Shown here one piece after another: positions 47,872 to 57,273 of a DNA stretch of 64,000 bases. Each line of letters starts with the position of its first letter. Positions within the stretch are counted from its first letter, which is position 1. Source of the DNA: Microbulbifer pacificus (GTDB taxonomy: Bacteria > Pseudomonadota > Gammaproteobacteria > Pseudomonadales > Cellvibrionaceae); assembly GCF_002959965.1 (NCBI RefSeq), contig NZ_PREV01000026.1, positions 2,177,501 to 2,241,500 on the forward strand, in the 5' to 3' direction. Made by a program: the position numbers and the translations under genes. The notes beneath the pieces were generated by a model. That model was not told the DNA's origin. It saw only the letters and a program-made list of their open reading frames with translations, and made no database searches.

Positions 47872-50112
47872 CTATGGCCTTTCCCGCTGTGAGCGCCAGG
47901 GAGGCGCAACCGTCGGGTTGGCGTAAAAGTGCTGGGGTGAATGGGCGCTGATATCGCCACTGGCGACGTCGGTGTAGGCGTAGTAGAGATTGCTGATATT
48001 GCGCACATACTGCGCAGGTTCCGCGCCGCGCACGTAACCGTAGCGTGCTTTGCTGAAGTACTTCGGTTCAGACAGCTTCAGCATGGCTTCCTCGACATTT
48101 CCGAACCAGACGTCCGGATTCAGCCCCAGCTCCTTGGCCAGTCGGCGGGCATCCAGCAAATGGCCGTAACCCGCGTTGTATGAGGCGAGGGTAAACCAGA
48201 GTTTTTCGATGGTCGGAAGTGTCGGTTCAAAGCGATCGCGCACCCAGTTCAGGTATTTGACGCCGGCCTGGATATTGCGGTTGGGATCGAACAGTGGGGG
48301 TGGATAACCCATCTCCTCCGCCGTGGCGGGCATTACCTGCATCAGTCCCTGAGCGCCGACTGGCGATACCGCCTTGGGATTGAAGTTGCTCTCCTGCCAC
48401 ATCTGCGCGACGACGAGACGCCAGTCAAACCCGTGTTCCAGCGAGGAGTCTTTTACGAGCTTGTCGTAGGGCGACAGATCCTCCCCAGGAATAACCCGCG
48501 CGGAAACTCTCTGGGTAAATCGCTTGTTGGGTTCGAAATAGGCGGCGACTTTTTGCTGGTACTGTTCCGTCTTGCGGTACTTGGCCAGGAATATATTGAG
48601 CTTTTTCAGAAGCTCCTGGTTCTGTGGCATCACCATCCAGCCCTGGGGTCTCGGATCGCTGACCAGCGTGCCGGGCAGAAGATCCGGTTGCAGTGATGCC
48701 GCCATCAGAACATCGTCGGAATCCACGATGGTGGCATCCAGCTCGCCTTGCGCGATCTTCGAGAGGATTTCCGCGATGGCCATTTCCGGAGGTGCTATTT
48801 CGACGGTTACATCGATACCACTGCGTTGTAGGGCTCGGCCCGTGGCAATGAACGGCGAGAATGCGCGCAGTGTCAGGGTGCGTCCCGCCAAATCCTGAAT
48901 TTGTTGAATTTTGGGCTTGTGCCGATTGCTTACCGTCTGCTCCGGGGTTTCCCTATAGGAATTGGTGAAGGTAATACCCATGTCCCGACGTTCCTGGGTA
49001 ATGTTTTTCAGTGCGCCGGCAAAATCCCCTCGCCCCGCTTTCAGCCAGTCGATCAATGTTTCGTTGTAGGGAACCACAATCACCTGCAGTTGCAGCCCGT
49101 GTTTATCGGCGAAGGATTTTGCCAGGTCGTAATCAAATCCCATCAGCACACCTTTCCATAGGTAGTAGACCGAAGGACGGTTGTACGTCAGAAAGCGGAT
49201 AACACCGGATTGCTTGATTTGGTTCCAGTCGACGATGCGGTCTTCCGGGGGCTTTGCGAGGTTTTTGGTCAGAAAATTATTGAGCGTGGTGAGTAACTGC
49301 TTTGAATCCTTACGTACCGCCCAGGCAATGTTTTCGCTGTCGGAGACATCGGCGCCGGTGCGCACGTCATTGCGGTAGCTCTGCATGTTATTGGCGATGT
49401 AGTCATCCAGAATGGCGACGCGGTTGGGTTTTTCGTTGAGCAGATCCACCAGTGCTTCACGGTTTTCGTAAACCACCGCCTCCAGCGTGGAAAGATTGGC
49501 CTGCGGATATTCGGTGAGGAGGCGTTTTGCGGTGTCCACATAAGTGGAGCCGCTTTGGGCGATCAGTTCGACATCGCGGAGTTTTGCCGGATCGCTGATA
49601 TCCGGCCCATTGATACCGGTGATGAGCTTGTGCCGCGCCTGCATCAACGGCACGCTAAAGTCGACCAGTTCGCGGCGGGCGGGTGTGTCGGTAAGTGTGT
49701 AGGCCGCCACATCCGCTTTCCCCGACTTGACCAGTTCGAGTGCCTCCTGAGGAGTACGGGCCTTGATCCACAAAGGCTCAAGCTTCAGCTTTTCCGCAAA
49801 TTTATTGGCGAGTTCGAGACTGCGCAGGGTGACGATGCTGTCACGGGGCAGCATGTTTTCCGCGGGGCCGGTAAGGTTGACGAAGCGAATGGTGCCGTGT
49901 TTTTTGATCTCTGTGAGATCACCGGCTTCAACGTACTCTGCATCCGTCACCGACGTGCTCTTCGCCGGGGCACTTTTCTCCGGGGTGTTAGTGCCCGCTG
50001 CGATGTTAGCCGGCGTCTCATGCTTGCCGCATGCGGCGACAAATAACAGGGTCAGTAGTGCGATAAATGACGCACAGCGATAACGCTGAGCGGGTCCGTG
50101 ACGATTCCGCAT
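47872..50112 (-). CDS. mltF: Membrane-bound lytic transglycosylase F with a duplicated solute-binding domain
   Basis: A 746-residue lipoprotein (C28, lipobox FVAAC). It has two tandem SBP_bac_3-like domains at about 70-285 and 300-515, then a SLT domain at 545-720 with the catalytic Glu574 (QMWQESNFN) and VGAQGLMQVMP. E. coli MltF has only one SBP domain and about 520 residues. It should cut peptidoglycan to 1,6-anhydro-muropeptides, perhaps controlled by ligands bound by the two extra domains. It lies downstream of crp, separated by a terminator. Confidence 0.85.
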   Translation of the reverse strand: MRNRHGPAQRYRCASFIALLTLLFVAACGKHETPANIAAGTNTPEKSAPAKSTSVTDAEYVEAGDLTEIKKHGTIRFVNLTGPAENMLPRDSIVTLRSLELANKFAEKLKLEPLWIKARTPQEALELVKSGKADVAAYTLTDTPARRELVDFSVPLMQARHKLITGINGPDISDPAKLRDVELIAQSGSTYVDTAKRLLTEYPQANLSTLEAVVYENREALVDLLNEKPNRVAILDDYIANNMQSYRNDVRTGADVSDSENIAWAVRKDSKQLLTTLNNFLTKNLAKPPEDRIVDWNQIKQSGVIRFLTYNRPSVYYLWKGVLMGFDYDLAKSFADKHGLQLQVIVVPYNETLIDWLKAGRGDFAGALKNITQERRDMGITFTNSYRETPEQTVSNRHKPKIQQIQDLAGRTLTLRAFSPFIATGRALQRSGIDVTVEIAPPEMAIAEILSKIAQGELDATIVDSDDVLMAASLQPDLLPGTLVSDPRPQGWMVMPQNQELLKKLNIFLAKYRKTEQYQQKVAAYFEPNKRFTQRVSARVIPGEDLSPYDKLVKDSSLEHGFDWRLVVAQMWQESNFNPKAVSPVGAQGLMQVMPATAEEMGYPPPLFDPNRNIQAGVKYLNWVRDRFEPTLPTIEKLWFTLASYNAGYGHLLDARRLAKELGLNPDVWFGNVEEAMLKLSEPKYFSKARYGYVRGAEPAQYVRNISNLYYAYTDVASGDISAHSPQHFYANPTVAPPWRSQRERP

Positions 50113-50202
50113 AGATCACCCCTCGGACATTCACCGGGGAAGCATAATGTCGCAGTGGGGATGTCACTATTTCGCGCCGCGCGGTCACGGTGTATGAGGC
50201 AC

Positions 50203-50226
50203 AAAAAAGGCGATCCGAAGATCGCC
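50203..50226 (-). terminator. Terminator after crp
   Basis: GGCGATC/GATCGCC with a TTCG loop, then TTTTTT on the minus strand, 23 bp beyond the crp stop. Confidence 0.85.
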
Positions 50227-50248
50227 TCAGTCACAAAGATCTCAGCGG

Positions 50249-50884
50249 TCAGCGGGTGCCGTAGACCACCATGGTTTTGCCTTTTACGGAGACCAGTCCC
50301 TGTTCCTCCAGAGTCTTCAGTACCCGGCCTACCATCTCGCGGGAGCAGCCGACGATACGGCCAATTTCCTGGCGGGTAATCTTGATCTGCATGCCCTCCG
50401 GGTGGGTCATGGCATCCGGCTCGTTGCACAGGTCGAGCAGGGTACGGGCCACGCGGCCGGTCACATCGAGGAACGCCAGATCACCCACCTTGCGGGTGGT
50501 ATTGCGCAGGCGGCCGGCCATCTGGGTGGCGAGCGCAAACAGGAATTCCGGGTGCTGACGGCTCAGCTCCTGGAACTTGTTGTAGGAAATTTCCGCCACC
50601 TCACATTCGGTCTTGGTGCGCACCCAGGCGCTGCGGGTGTCCTGGTCAAACAGGCCCATTTCACCGAAGAAGTCGCCATCGTTCAGGTAGGCAACGATCA
50701 TCTCGCGGCCTTCGTCATCCTCGATCAGCACCGTCACGGAACCGCGCATGATGAAATACAGGGATTCGCAGCGATCGCCGGCGTAAATGATGGTGCTTTT
50801 GGCCGGGTAGCGGCGGCGGTGGCAGTGGGCGAGGAAGTCTTCGATGTTGCCAGTAGACAGGGTATCTTCGGTAGCGACCGTCAC
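50249..50884 (-). CDS. crp: cAMP-activated global regulator (Crp/Vfr)
   Basis: A 211-residue cAMP receptor protein. It starts at GTG 50884 with a strong AAAAGGAG 7 nt upstream. The N-terminal cyclic-nucleotide domain has [21 protein letters not shown]; the C-terminal HTH is [19 protein letters not shown]. It binds cAMP and controls carbon and virulence genes. The neighbouring OsmC gene, divergent, is also next to crp in E. coli (yhfA) and Pseudomonas. Confidence 0.95.
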   Translation of the reverse strand: MTVATEDTLSTGNIEDFLAHCHRRRYPAKSTIIYAGDRCESLYFIMRGSVTVLIEDDEGREMIVAYLNDGDFFGEMGLFDQDTRSAWVRTKTECEVAEISYNKFQELSRQHPEFLFALATQMAGRLRNTTRKVGDLAFLDVTGRVARTLLDLCNEPDAMTHPEGMQIKITRQEIGRIVGCSREMVGRVLKTLEEQGLVSVKGKTMVVYGTR

Positions 50885-50989
50885 GGATCTACTCCTTTTC
50901 TAGAATTTTTTTGTGCCTGATCCCGGGTAAAGAATGATTATCCCGCTAAAACACCGGTGCCAACAGGGGCTGGGCGCGGCAAAGCTCCG

Positions 50990-51011
50990 CAATGTGATCT
51001 GGACCACTTTT
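50990..51011. promoter_or_regulatory. CRP-binding site (autoregulation)
   Basis: The 22 bp here agree with the E. coli CRP consensus at 18 of 22 positions; the left half is AATGTGATCT and the right half CCACTTTT. It lies about 30 bp downstream of the predicted crp transcription start, a position suited to repression, as known for E. coli crp. Confidence 0.7.
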
Positions 51012-51036
51012 TGCGGAGAGCTTGGGTCGGGTAGTG

Positions 51037-51065
51037 TTTATAACGGTTGTTGACAGCGCTTACAA
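51037..51065 (-). promoter_or_regulatory. Sigma-70 promoter of crp
   Basis: Minus strand TTGTAA (51065-51060), 17-bp spacer, TATAAA (51042-51037). An 8-bp inverted repeat ACGGTTGT/ACAACCGT (51043-51050 and 51062-51069) overlaps it and could be an operator. Confidence 0.65.
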
Positions 51066-51194
51066 CCGTCGTAAGTGAAGGCTTACTTATCGGCAAAGGG
51101 GAGAGGCAGCCGCTGACTGTCACTTCATGCTGCAGAAATGGGCGACGGTTGTGATAAGCTCCCGGCCCTCATCAAATCTGAAGGAGAGAGTTCC

Positions 51195-51617
51195 ATGGCG
51201 GGCGGCGTTATGCAGGGTCGGGTGACCTGGGTAAATGGGCTGACATTCTTGGGTGAGGCCGGCAGCGGCAATGCCGTGGTGATGGAAGGTGGTCAGAAAA
51301 ACAACGGCGTACGCCCGATGGAGATGATCCTGCTGGGGGTGGGTGGGTGCGCATCTTACGATGTGGTGAGTATCCTGGAGAAGGCCCGCCAGGACGTGAT
51401 CGGCTGTCATGTGGAACTCAAGGGGCATCGTCCGGATGCGGTGCCGGCACCGTTCGAAAAGATCGAGATGGAGTTTGTGGTGCGCGGCCGCAACATCAAG
51501 GAGGCCCAGGTGGCGCGGGCGGTGGAACTGTCCGCGGAGAAGTATTGCTCCGCGTCCATCATGCTGGGCAGCGCGGGGGTGGAGATTGTGCACTCCTACC
51601 GGATTGAAGAAATCTGA
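51195..51617 (+). CDS. yhfA: OsmC/YhfA family peroxidase-like protein
   Basis: A 140-residue OsmC-fold protein; AAGGAGAG precedes ATG 51195. The two conserved cysteines are in GGCASYDVVSIL and KYCSASIML. Family members reduce organic peroxides, but the YhfA branch is uncharacterised. It is divergent from crp, with a CRP site in the gap. Confidence 0.85.
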   Translation: MAGGVMQGRVTWVNGLTFLGEAGSGNAVVMEGGQKNNGVRPMEMILLGVGGCASYDVVSILEKARQDVIGCHVELKGHRPDAVPAPFEKIEMEFVVRGRNIKEAQVARAVELSAEKYCSASIMLGSAGVEIVHSYRIEEI

Positions 51618-51647
51618 CGCCGCGCGTGATTGCTCCAGGCACATAAA

Positions 51648-51682
51648 GAAAACCCCGGGCCTCGCCGAGACCCGGGGTTTTC
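51648..51682. terminator. Bidirectional terminator between the OsmC gene and coq7
   Basis: GAAAACCCCGGG/CCCGGGGTTTTC stem around an 11-nt loop, with a T-run in both directions. Confidence 0.88.
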
Positions 51683-51703
51683 TTATTGCAGAGCGAGGAA
51701 CCT

Positions 51704-52369
51704 TCAGACCCGGTAACTCGCTGAGGTCATTGCCTTCGACACCAGAGTCATCAGCCCTTTCACCGGCCCGGGGAAGCGCGCACCGCCGGCATCCAGCGCC
51801 GCATGCTGATGCCTGGCCTCATCCACCAGCATCTGCTCCACGACTGCGCGGCTTTTTTCATCCTGCGCGGGCAACTTTTGCAGATGGCTTTCCAGATGCT
51901 TGCACACCTGCTCCTCGGTGGCGGCGACGAAGCCGAGGCTGACCTTGTCACTGATCTTGCCGGCAGCCGCACCGATGCCGAAAGAGAGACCATACCAGAG
52001 GGGGTTGAGCAGGCTCGGACGGCTGTCCAGCTCCTGCAGGCGTTGTTCGCACCAGGCCAGGTGGTCAATCTCCTCATTCGCCGCGTGCTCCATCTCCGCC
52101 CGCACTTGCGGGAGCTTTGCGGTTAGCGCCTGCCCCTGATACAGGGCCTGGGCGCAGACTTCACCGCTGTGATTCACCCGCATCAGTCCCGCCGCGTGGC
52201 GGCGCTCGGCGTCCGATAGCTCGCTTTCATCCACCGCTTTCGACGGCGACGGGCGCGCGTGGCAGGGGGAGCCGGGGCTCAGGGTGCGCAGGGCGCGGTC
52301 CGCCTGCAGCAACAGGCGATCGAGTCCGGTCAGTTGGCGATGGCTGCTCACTGATATGCTCCTGGGCAA
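51704..52369 (-). CDS. coq7: Ubiquinone hydroxylase Coq7
   Basis: A 221-residue di-iron monooxygenase that hydroxylates 2-polyprenyl-3-methyl-6-methoxy-benzoquinol in ubiquinone synthesis. Iron ligands: [23 protein letters not shown] (E-x-x-H) and a late [12 protein letters not shown]. The same crp-osmC-coq7 order occurs in Pseudomonas with speD between. It lies 3 bp upstream of the purD stop region on the opposite side of a convergent boundary. Confidence 0.92.
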   Translation of the reverse strand: MPRSISVSSHRQLTGLDRLLLQADRALRTLSPGSPCHARPSPSKAVDESELSDAERRHAAGLMRVNHSGEVCAQALYQGQALTAKLPQVRAEMEHAANEEIDHLAWCEQRLQELDSRPSLLNPLWYGLSFGIGAAAGKISDKVSLGFVAATEEQVCKHLESHLQKLPAQDEKSRAVVEQMLVDEARHQHAALDAGGARFPGPVKGLMTLVSKAMTSASYRV

Positions 52370-52372
52370 GTT

Positions 52373-53668
52373 TTACGCTTTCTCGGCTTCTTCCCGCTCT
52401 ACCGCGCGGTAACCGATGTCCTTGCGGTAGAAAGCGCCCTCCCAGTAGATCTTGCGCGCGCATTCATAGGCGTTGGCCTGGGCTTCCGCCACGGTGTCAC
52501 CGAGGGCGGTGGCGCAGAGTACACGGCCGCCACTGGTAACGACGCGCTCGCCATCGAGGGCTGTACCGGCGTGGAAGACCTTGGCGTTTTTACTATCGGC
52601 CTTGTCGAGGCCGGAAATGGCGTCGCCCTTGCGATAGCTGCCGGGGTAGCCATGGGCCGCCAGTACCACGCCCAGTGCCGGGCGGGTGTCCCACTCGGCG
52701 GTGACCTGATCCAGGCGTTTTTCCACCGCGGCCATACACAGCTCAACCAGGTCGGACTTGAGGCGCATCATGATCGGCTGGGTTTCCGGGTCGCCGAAGC
52801 GGCAGTTGTACTCGATGACCTTGGGCGTGCCCTCTTCATTGATCATCAGGCCGGCGTAGAGGAAGCCGGTGTAGGGCATGCCTTCGGAAGCCAGGCCTTT
52901 GACGGTGGGTTCGATGACTTCCTTCATCACACGCTGATAGACGTCCGGAGTCACTACCGGTGCCGGGGAGTAAGCACCCATGCCACCGGTATTGGGGCCG
53001 GTGTCGCCATCGCCGACGCGTTTGTGATCCTGGCTGGTGGCCATGGGCAGGATATGTTCGCCGTCGACCATGACGATGAAACTGGCTTCTTCGCCGGTGA
53101 GGAATTCTTCGATGACCACCCGGCAGCCGGCATTGCCGAAGGCGTTGCCGGAGAGCATGTCGCGCACGGCCAGCTCGGCCTGCTCGACGCTTTCCGCGAC
53201 GATGACGCCTTTACCGGCGGCGAGGCCGTCGGCTTTGACGACGATGGGGGCGCCTTGTTCGCGGATGTAGGCGATCGCCGGCTCGACTTCGGTGAAGTTT
53301 TTGTAGGCAGCGGTAGGGATGGCGTGACGCTCGAGGAATTCTTTGGTGAAGGCTTTGGAGCCTTCGAGCTGGGCGGCGGCTTTTTCGGGGCCGAAGATGT
53401 TGTGGCCACGGGCGTTGAAGAAGTCGACGATGCCGTCCACCAGCGGGGCTTCGGGGCCGACGATGGTGAGGGTGATGCCTTTTTCTTCGACGAAGTCGGA
53501 CAGGGCGGAGAAGTTGTCGGTGCCGATGTTGACGTTCTGGAGTTTGGGTTCGCGGGCGGTGCCGGCGTTGCCCGGCGCGACGAAGACGGTGTCTACGGCG
53601 GGGTTTTGTGCGGCCTTCCAGGCCAGTGCGTGTTCGCGGCCACCAGAGCCGATTACCAGGATATTCAT
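52373..53668 (-). CDS. purD: Phosphoribosylamine-glycine ligase
   Basis: A 431-residue ATP-grasp ligase for the second step of purine synthesis. It has NILVIGSGGREHALAWK, the ATP-grasp loop VVKADGLAAGKGVIVA, GDGDTGPNTGGMGAYSPAP and the C-terminal GGRVLCATALG. It is separated from purH by a hairpin repeat on the same strand. Confidence 0.97.
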   Translation of the reverse strand: MNILVIGSGGREHALAWKAAQNPAVDTVFVAPGNAGTAREPKLQNVNIGTDNFSALSDFVEEKGITLTIVGPEAPLVDGIVDFFNARGHNIFGPEKAAAQLEGSKAFTKEFLERHAIPTAAYKNFTEVEPAIAYIREQGAPIVVKADGLAAGKGVIVAESVEQAELAVRDMLSGNAFGNAGCRVVIEEFLTGEEASFIVMVDGEHILPMATSQDHKRVGDGDTGPNTGGMGAYSPAPVVTPDVYQRVMKEVIEPTVKGLASEGMPYTGFLYAGLMINEEGTPKVIEYNCRFGDPETQPIMMRLKSDLVELCMAAVEKRLDQVTAEWDTRPALGVVLAAHGYPGSYRKGDAISGLDKADSKNAKVFHAGTALDGERVVTSGGRVLCATALGDTVAEAQANAYECARKIYWEGAFYRKDIGYRAVEREEAEKA

Positions 53669-53782
53669 TCTTGAGTTTCCCCATGCCTGTGTTTTAGGTG
53701 GGCTAGTTTAGCATCGCGCGCAGTATTGCTGTGCGGTAACCGGGGAAGCGGGCAAATTAAGAGTGCTTCGTAAGCCGGTCCA

Positions 53783-53904
53783 GTGGCGATCCTGTGGCTG
53801 GTGCCCCTTCCCGAGACACGCCGTGAACCCATCCATGGGGGCTCGGCTGCGGCCATCCAGGCCGCAGACGGTCTCGGGAAGGGGCACCAGCCACAGGACC
53901 TTCC
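53783..53904 (+). repeat. Nested-hairpin repeat, copy E
   Basis: From GTGGCG to CCTTCC. The outer stem is 30 bp (53788-53817 with 53871-53900; one mismatch). The core is the CCCATCCATGGGGG version, and the second hairpin, CTGCGGCC/GGCCGCAG, is the same as in copy A while the outer arms are unrelated. It lies between purH and purD. Confidence 0.9.
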
Positions 53905-53945
53905 CGTATAGCGCGCGAATATTAAATCGCTATGTCAGTGACAGA

Positions 53946-55520
53946 TCAGTGACGGAAGTGACGCATACCAGTGAAAACCATCGCCATGCCGTGCTCGTCA
54001 GCAGCGGCGATGACTTCTTCGTCGCGCATGGAGCCACCGGGCTGGATCACGGCGCTGATGCCTACCTTGGCGGCGTTGTCGATGCCGTCGCGGAAGGGGA
54101 AGAAGGCGTCAGAGGCCATAACGGCGCCTTTCACTTCGAGGCCGGCGTGTTCGGCTTTGATGGCGGCGATGCGGGCGGAGTTTACGCGGCTCATCTGGCC
54201 GGCGCCGACACCGATGGTGCGGCCGTCTTTGGCGTAGATGATGGCGTTGGATTTGACCATCTTGGCGACTTTCCAGGCGAATAGCAGTTCGTCCAGTTGC
54301 TCGTCAGAGGGCTGTACCTTGGTGACGACTTTCAGGTCTTCTTTCGCGACCATGCCGTTGTCTTTTTCCTGGATCAGCAGGCCGCCGGTGACGCGCTTGT
54401 AGTCGAAGGCGGCGGGGCGATTGCTGTCCCATTCGCCGCATTCCAGAAGGCGTACGTTCTGCTTGGCGGAGACGGCTTTGGCCGCACCTTCGGATACCTT
54501 CGGTGCGATGATGACTTCGGAGAACTGCTTGTCGACGATCAGCTGGGCGGTTTCGGCGTCCAGTTCGCGGTTGAAGGCGATGATGCCGCCAAACGCAGAT
54601 TCCGGGTCGGTGGCGAAGGCGAGTTCGTAGGCGGTTTTGATGTTGCCGGCTACGGCCACACCGCAGGGGTTGGCGTGCTTGACGATGACGCAGGCGGGTT
54701 CGTCGAACAGTTTGACGGTTTCCAGCGCGGCGTCTGTGTCGGCGACGTTATTGAAGGAGAGTTCCTTGCCCTGCAGCTGGGTGGCGGTGGATACAGACGC
54801 TTCTTCAGCATCGGCTTCCACATAGAAGGCGGCTTTCTGGTGCGGGTTCTCACCGTAGCGCATGTCCTGGGCTTTTTCGAACTGGACGTTGAAGGTATTG
54901 GGGAACTCGCGGGCTTCGTTACTGGTGTTACGCGCACCGAAGTGGTTGGCGATCATACCGTCATATTGCGCGGTATGTTCAAACGCCTGCACCATCAGGT
55001 CGTAGCGGGTTTCGTACCCCAGCGCGCCGTCGTTGGCTTTCATCTCTTCGATCACGGTGTCGTAGCTGTGGGCGTTGACCACGATGGCCACGTCTTTGTG
55101 GTTCTTGGCGGCAGAACGGACCATGGTGGGGCCGCCGATGTCGATGTTCTCGATGGCGGTGGGCAGGTCGCAGTTGGGGTCGGCGACGGTGGCCTTGAAG
55201 GGGTACAGGTTGACCACGACCATATCGATCGGCTTGATGCCATGTTCGGTCATTACTGCGTCATCTTTGCCGCGGCGCCCCAGGATGCCGCCGTGCACTT
55301 TCGGGTGCAGAGTCTTCACGCGGCCATCCATCATTTCCGGAAAGCCGGTGTAGTCGGAGACTTCCACCACCGGAATGCCGGCTTCGCCGAGCTGGCGGAA
55401 GGTACCGCCGGTGGAGAGAATCTCCACACCCATCGAGGAAAGTTCACGGGCAAATTCCACAATGCCGGTTTTGTCGGAAACGCTGATCAGCGCGCGGCGA
55501 ACGGCCACCTTGTCAGTCAT
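53946..55520 (-). CDS. purH: Bifunctional AICAR transformylase/IMP cyclohydrolase
   Basis: A 524-residue enzyme for the last two steps of IMP synthesis. I start at ATG 55520 ([17 protein letters not shown]). The N-terminal MGS-like cyclohydrolase domain has SVSDKTG and STGGTFRQL; the C-terminal AICARFT domain carries [11 protein letters not shown] and [12 protein letters not shown] transcription terminator lies only 22 bp before the start codon, so expression may be controlled by attenuation. Confidence 0.96.
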   Translation of the reverse strand: MTDKVAVRRALISVSDKTGIVEFARELSSMGVEILSTGGTFRQLGEAGIPVVEVSDYTGFPEMMDGRVKTLHPKVHGGILGRRGKDDAVMTEHGIKPIDMVVVNLYPFKATVADPNCDLPTAIENIDIGGPTMVRSAAKNHKDVAIVVNAHSYDTVIEEMKANDGALGYETRYDLMVQAFEHTAQYDGMIANHFGARNTSNEAREFPNTFNVQFEKAQDMRYGENPHQKAAFYVEADAEEASVSTATQLQGKELSFNNVADTDAALETVKLFDEPACVIVKHANPCGVAVAGNIKTAYELAFATDPESAFGGIIAFNRELDAETAQLIVDKQFSEVIIAPKVSEGAAKAVSAKQNVRLLECGEWDSNRPAAFDYKRVTGGLLIQEKDNGMVAKEDLKVVTKVQPSDEQLDELLFAWKVAKMVKSNAIIYAKDGRTIGVGAGQMSRVNSARIAAIKAEHAGLEVKGAVMASDAFFPFRDGIDNAAKVGISAVIQPGGSMRDEEVIAAADEHGMAMVFTGMRHFRH

Positions 55521-55540
55521 ATCGCATCGTCCATCTGAAG

Positions 55541-55576
55541 TAAAAAAAGAGCAGTTGCGGCACATGGATGTGCCGC
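55541..55576 (-). terminator. Terminator directly upstream of purH
   Basis: GCGGCACA/TGTGCCGC stem (55557-55576) with a TGGA-type loop, then a minus-strand T-run (55542-55548). It is only 22 bp from the purH ATG, so no promoter fits between. It either ends the dusB-fis message or controls purH. Confidence 0.75.
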
Positions 55577-55595
55577 CGCAGCCTAAGCCGCGCGA

Positions 55596-55756
55596 GCCCC
55601 CGGAATGCCAGCAGATTCACACATCTGCACCAGCATTTCGGGGGCGACGATGAAATGGATCAGGGCCGAAGGCGCCGCGTTGAAGCGGCCGGACCGAGCC
55701 ATTTCATCATAGGTAGAAAGTAGCGAGGGGGGATGGGTCTGACCCATCCCCCCTCG
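55596..55756 (-). promoter_or_regulatory. Structured leader upstream of purH
   Basis: Three hairpins in a row: 55596-55645 (about 13-bp GCCCCCG-type outer stem with an inner GCAGAT/ATCTGC), 55649-55708 (GATGAAATGG/CCATTTCATC) and 55724-55756 (perfect 15-bp stem, 3-nt loop). With the terminator at 55541-55576 this resembles an attenuator or riboswitch. A short ORF (55583-55702) overlaps it. Confidence 0.5.
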
Positions 55757-55804
55757 TCGAATTTTTACCGCTTTGGGCGTCACTGTCCGCAGCGGCTGGC
55801 CGCC

Positions 55805-56104
55805 TTACAGCAGACCGTAGCGCTTGAGCTTCTTGCGCAGGGTTCCCCGGTTGAGGCCCAGCAGCTGTGCGGCGCGGGTCTGGTTGTGGCGGGTGTGCTT
55901 CATCACCACTTCCAGCATCGGTGCTTCAATCTCGGACAGCACCATATCGTAAACTTCGGTCACCATCTGACCGTCCAGGTGACGGAAGTAATTTTCCATC
56001 GCCTGTTCAACCGCGTCGCGTAGTGCCTGCGGTTGCTGCAATTGAACCTGGCCCCCAGCGGATACCACATCGCTGGTATCCGGAATCAGTGCTTCGTTAT
56101 TCAT
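55805..56104 (-). CDS. fis: DNA-binding protein Fis
   Basis: A 99-residue nucleoid protein. The C-terminal helix-turn-helix [19 protein letters not shown] is diagnostic. It bends DNA at rRNA and recombination sites. Its ATG overlaps the dusB stop by 4 bp (56101-56104), the normal dusB-fis arrangement. Confidence 0.96.
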   Translation of the reverse strand: MNNEALIPDTSDVVSAGGQVQLQQPQALRDAVEQAMENYFRHLDGQMVTEVYDMVLSEIEAPMLEVVMKHTRHNQTRAAQLLGLNRGTLRKKLKRYGLL

Positions 56105-57111
56105 GCCGCTTTTGCCCCTCTAGTTATTCGGCGTTCAAACCACTCACGAACGCTGGCATGTTGTGCTTCTGCGCAATCGAGTTGGTTAAAGGTCTTGCGA
56201 AAGTCCTCGCTGTCCGCGAGTGTTTTCAAGTACCAGCCCACATGTTTGCGGGCGATACGTACCCCCATAACCGCACCGTAGAAACGGTGTAGCTCACTCA
56301 GGTGAGTGATTAATATATCCCTGACTTCATCCAGTGAGGGCTCCGGCAGCCGCTCCCCCGTTGCGAGGTAGTGGGCGATCTCCCGAAATATCCATGGACG
56401 TCCCTGAGCCGCCCGGCCAATCATGACCGCAGCAGCACCGGTGTAGTCCAACACCTTGCGGGCCTTCTCCGCGCCGGTGATGTCGCCGTTGGCAAAGACG
56501 GGAATCTTTACCGCCGACACAACCTCGGCAATGGTATCGAATTCGGCCTGGCCGTGGTAGCCACAGGCGCGGGTGCGACCGTGAACTGCCAGGGCGGAGA
56601 TACCGAGATCTTCGGCCATTTTGGCCACCGTCACGCCGTTGCGGGAATCCGGGCACCAGCCAGTGCGAATTTTCAGCGTCACTGGGACTGAGACGGATGA
56701 AACCACCGCTTCCAGAATATCGGCGACCAGTTTTTCGTCGCGCAGTAGGGCAGACCCCGCTGCTTTCTTACACACCTTCTTCGCCGGGCAGCCCATGTTG
56801 ATGTCGATGATCTGTGCGCCGCGCCGGACATTTTCCCGCGCCGCATTCGCCATCATCTCCGGGTCGCCACCGGCGATCTGTACCGAAATCGGGCCGCTCT
56901 CACCCGCGTGGTCCAGACGTGTCCGCGATTTGCGGCTGTCCCACAGGCTGGTGTCGGAGGTGACCATTTCGGAAACCACCAGGCCGGCGCCGAGCTCGCG
57001 GCACAGGTTGCGGAAGGGGCGATCGGTAACGCCGGCCATGGGCGCCAGGATGACTGGCACACCGATGTTATAAGGGCCTATGGCGAAGCTGCTTGGCAAT
57101 TCCGTGGGCAA
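56101..57111 (-). CDS. dusB: tRNA-dihydrouridine synthase B
   Basis: A 336-residue flavoenzyme that reduces uridine at D-loop positions of tRNAs. It has [13 protein letters not shown], the active-site [17 protein letters not shown] (catalytic Cys) and [15 protein letters not shown]. It is first in the dusB-fis operon; the fis promoter therefore lies upstream of dusB (57112-57273). Confidence 0.96.
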   Translation of the reverse strand: MPTELPSSFAIGPYNIGVPVILAPMAGVTDRPFRNLCRELGAGLVVSEMVTSDTSLWDSRKSRTRLDHAGESGPISVQIAGGDPEMMANAARENVRRGAQIIDINMGCPAKKVCKKAAGSALLRDEKLVADILEAVVSSVSVPVTLKIRTGWCPDSRNGVTVAKMAEDLGISALAVHGRTRACGYHGQAEFDTIAEVVSAVKIPVFANGDITGAEKARKVLDYTGAAAVMIGRAAQGRPWIFREIAHYLATGERLPEPSLDEVRDILITHLSELHRFYGAVMGVRIARKHVGWYLKTLADSEDFRKTFNQLDCAEAQHASVREWFERRITRGAKAA

Positions 57112-57273
57112 CTCGCCCTCCCGCGGGTCTGGTCTCGGTCGGTGTTAAAGAGCGGCCTATGATAGCGGCTGGCAGGCCACTGGAAAAGCGAAAAAGCGCT
57201 CAAATTGTTCGATGGCTGGCCGTTTAGGGCGAACTTTGTGCAACATTTTGTCGCAATCAACGCCAGTGACTAA

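Noticed and set aside
55596..55720. A ZTP riboswitch upstream of purH
   Set aside because: The gene context fits, but I could not align the conserved loops to the family consensus; kept only as a structured leader.
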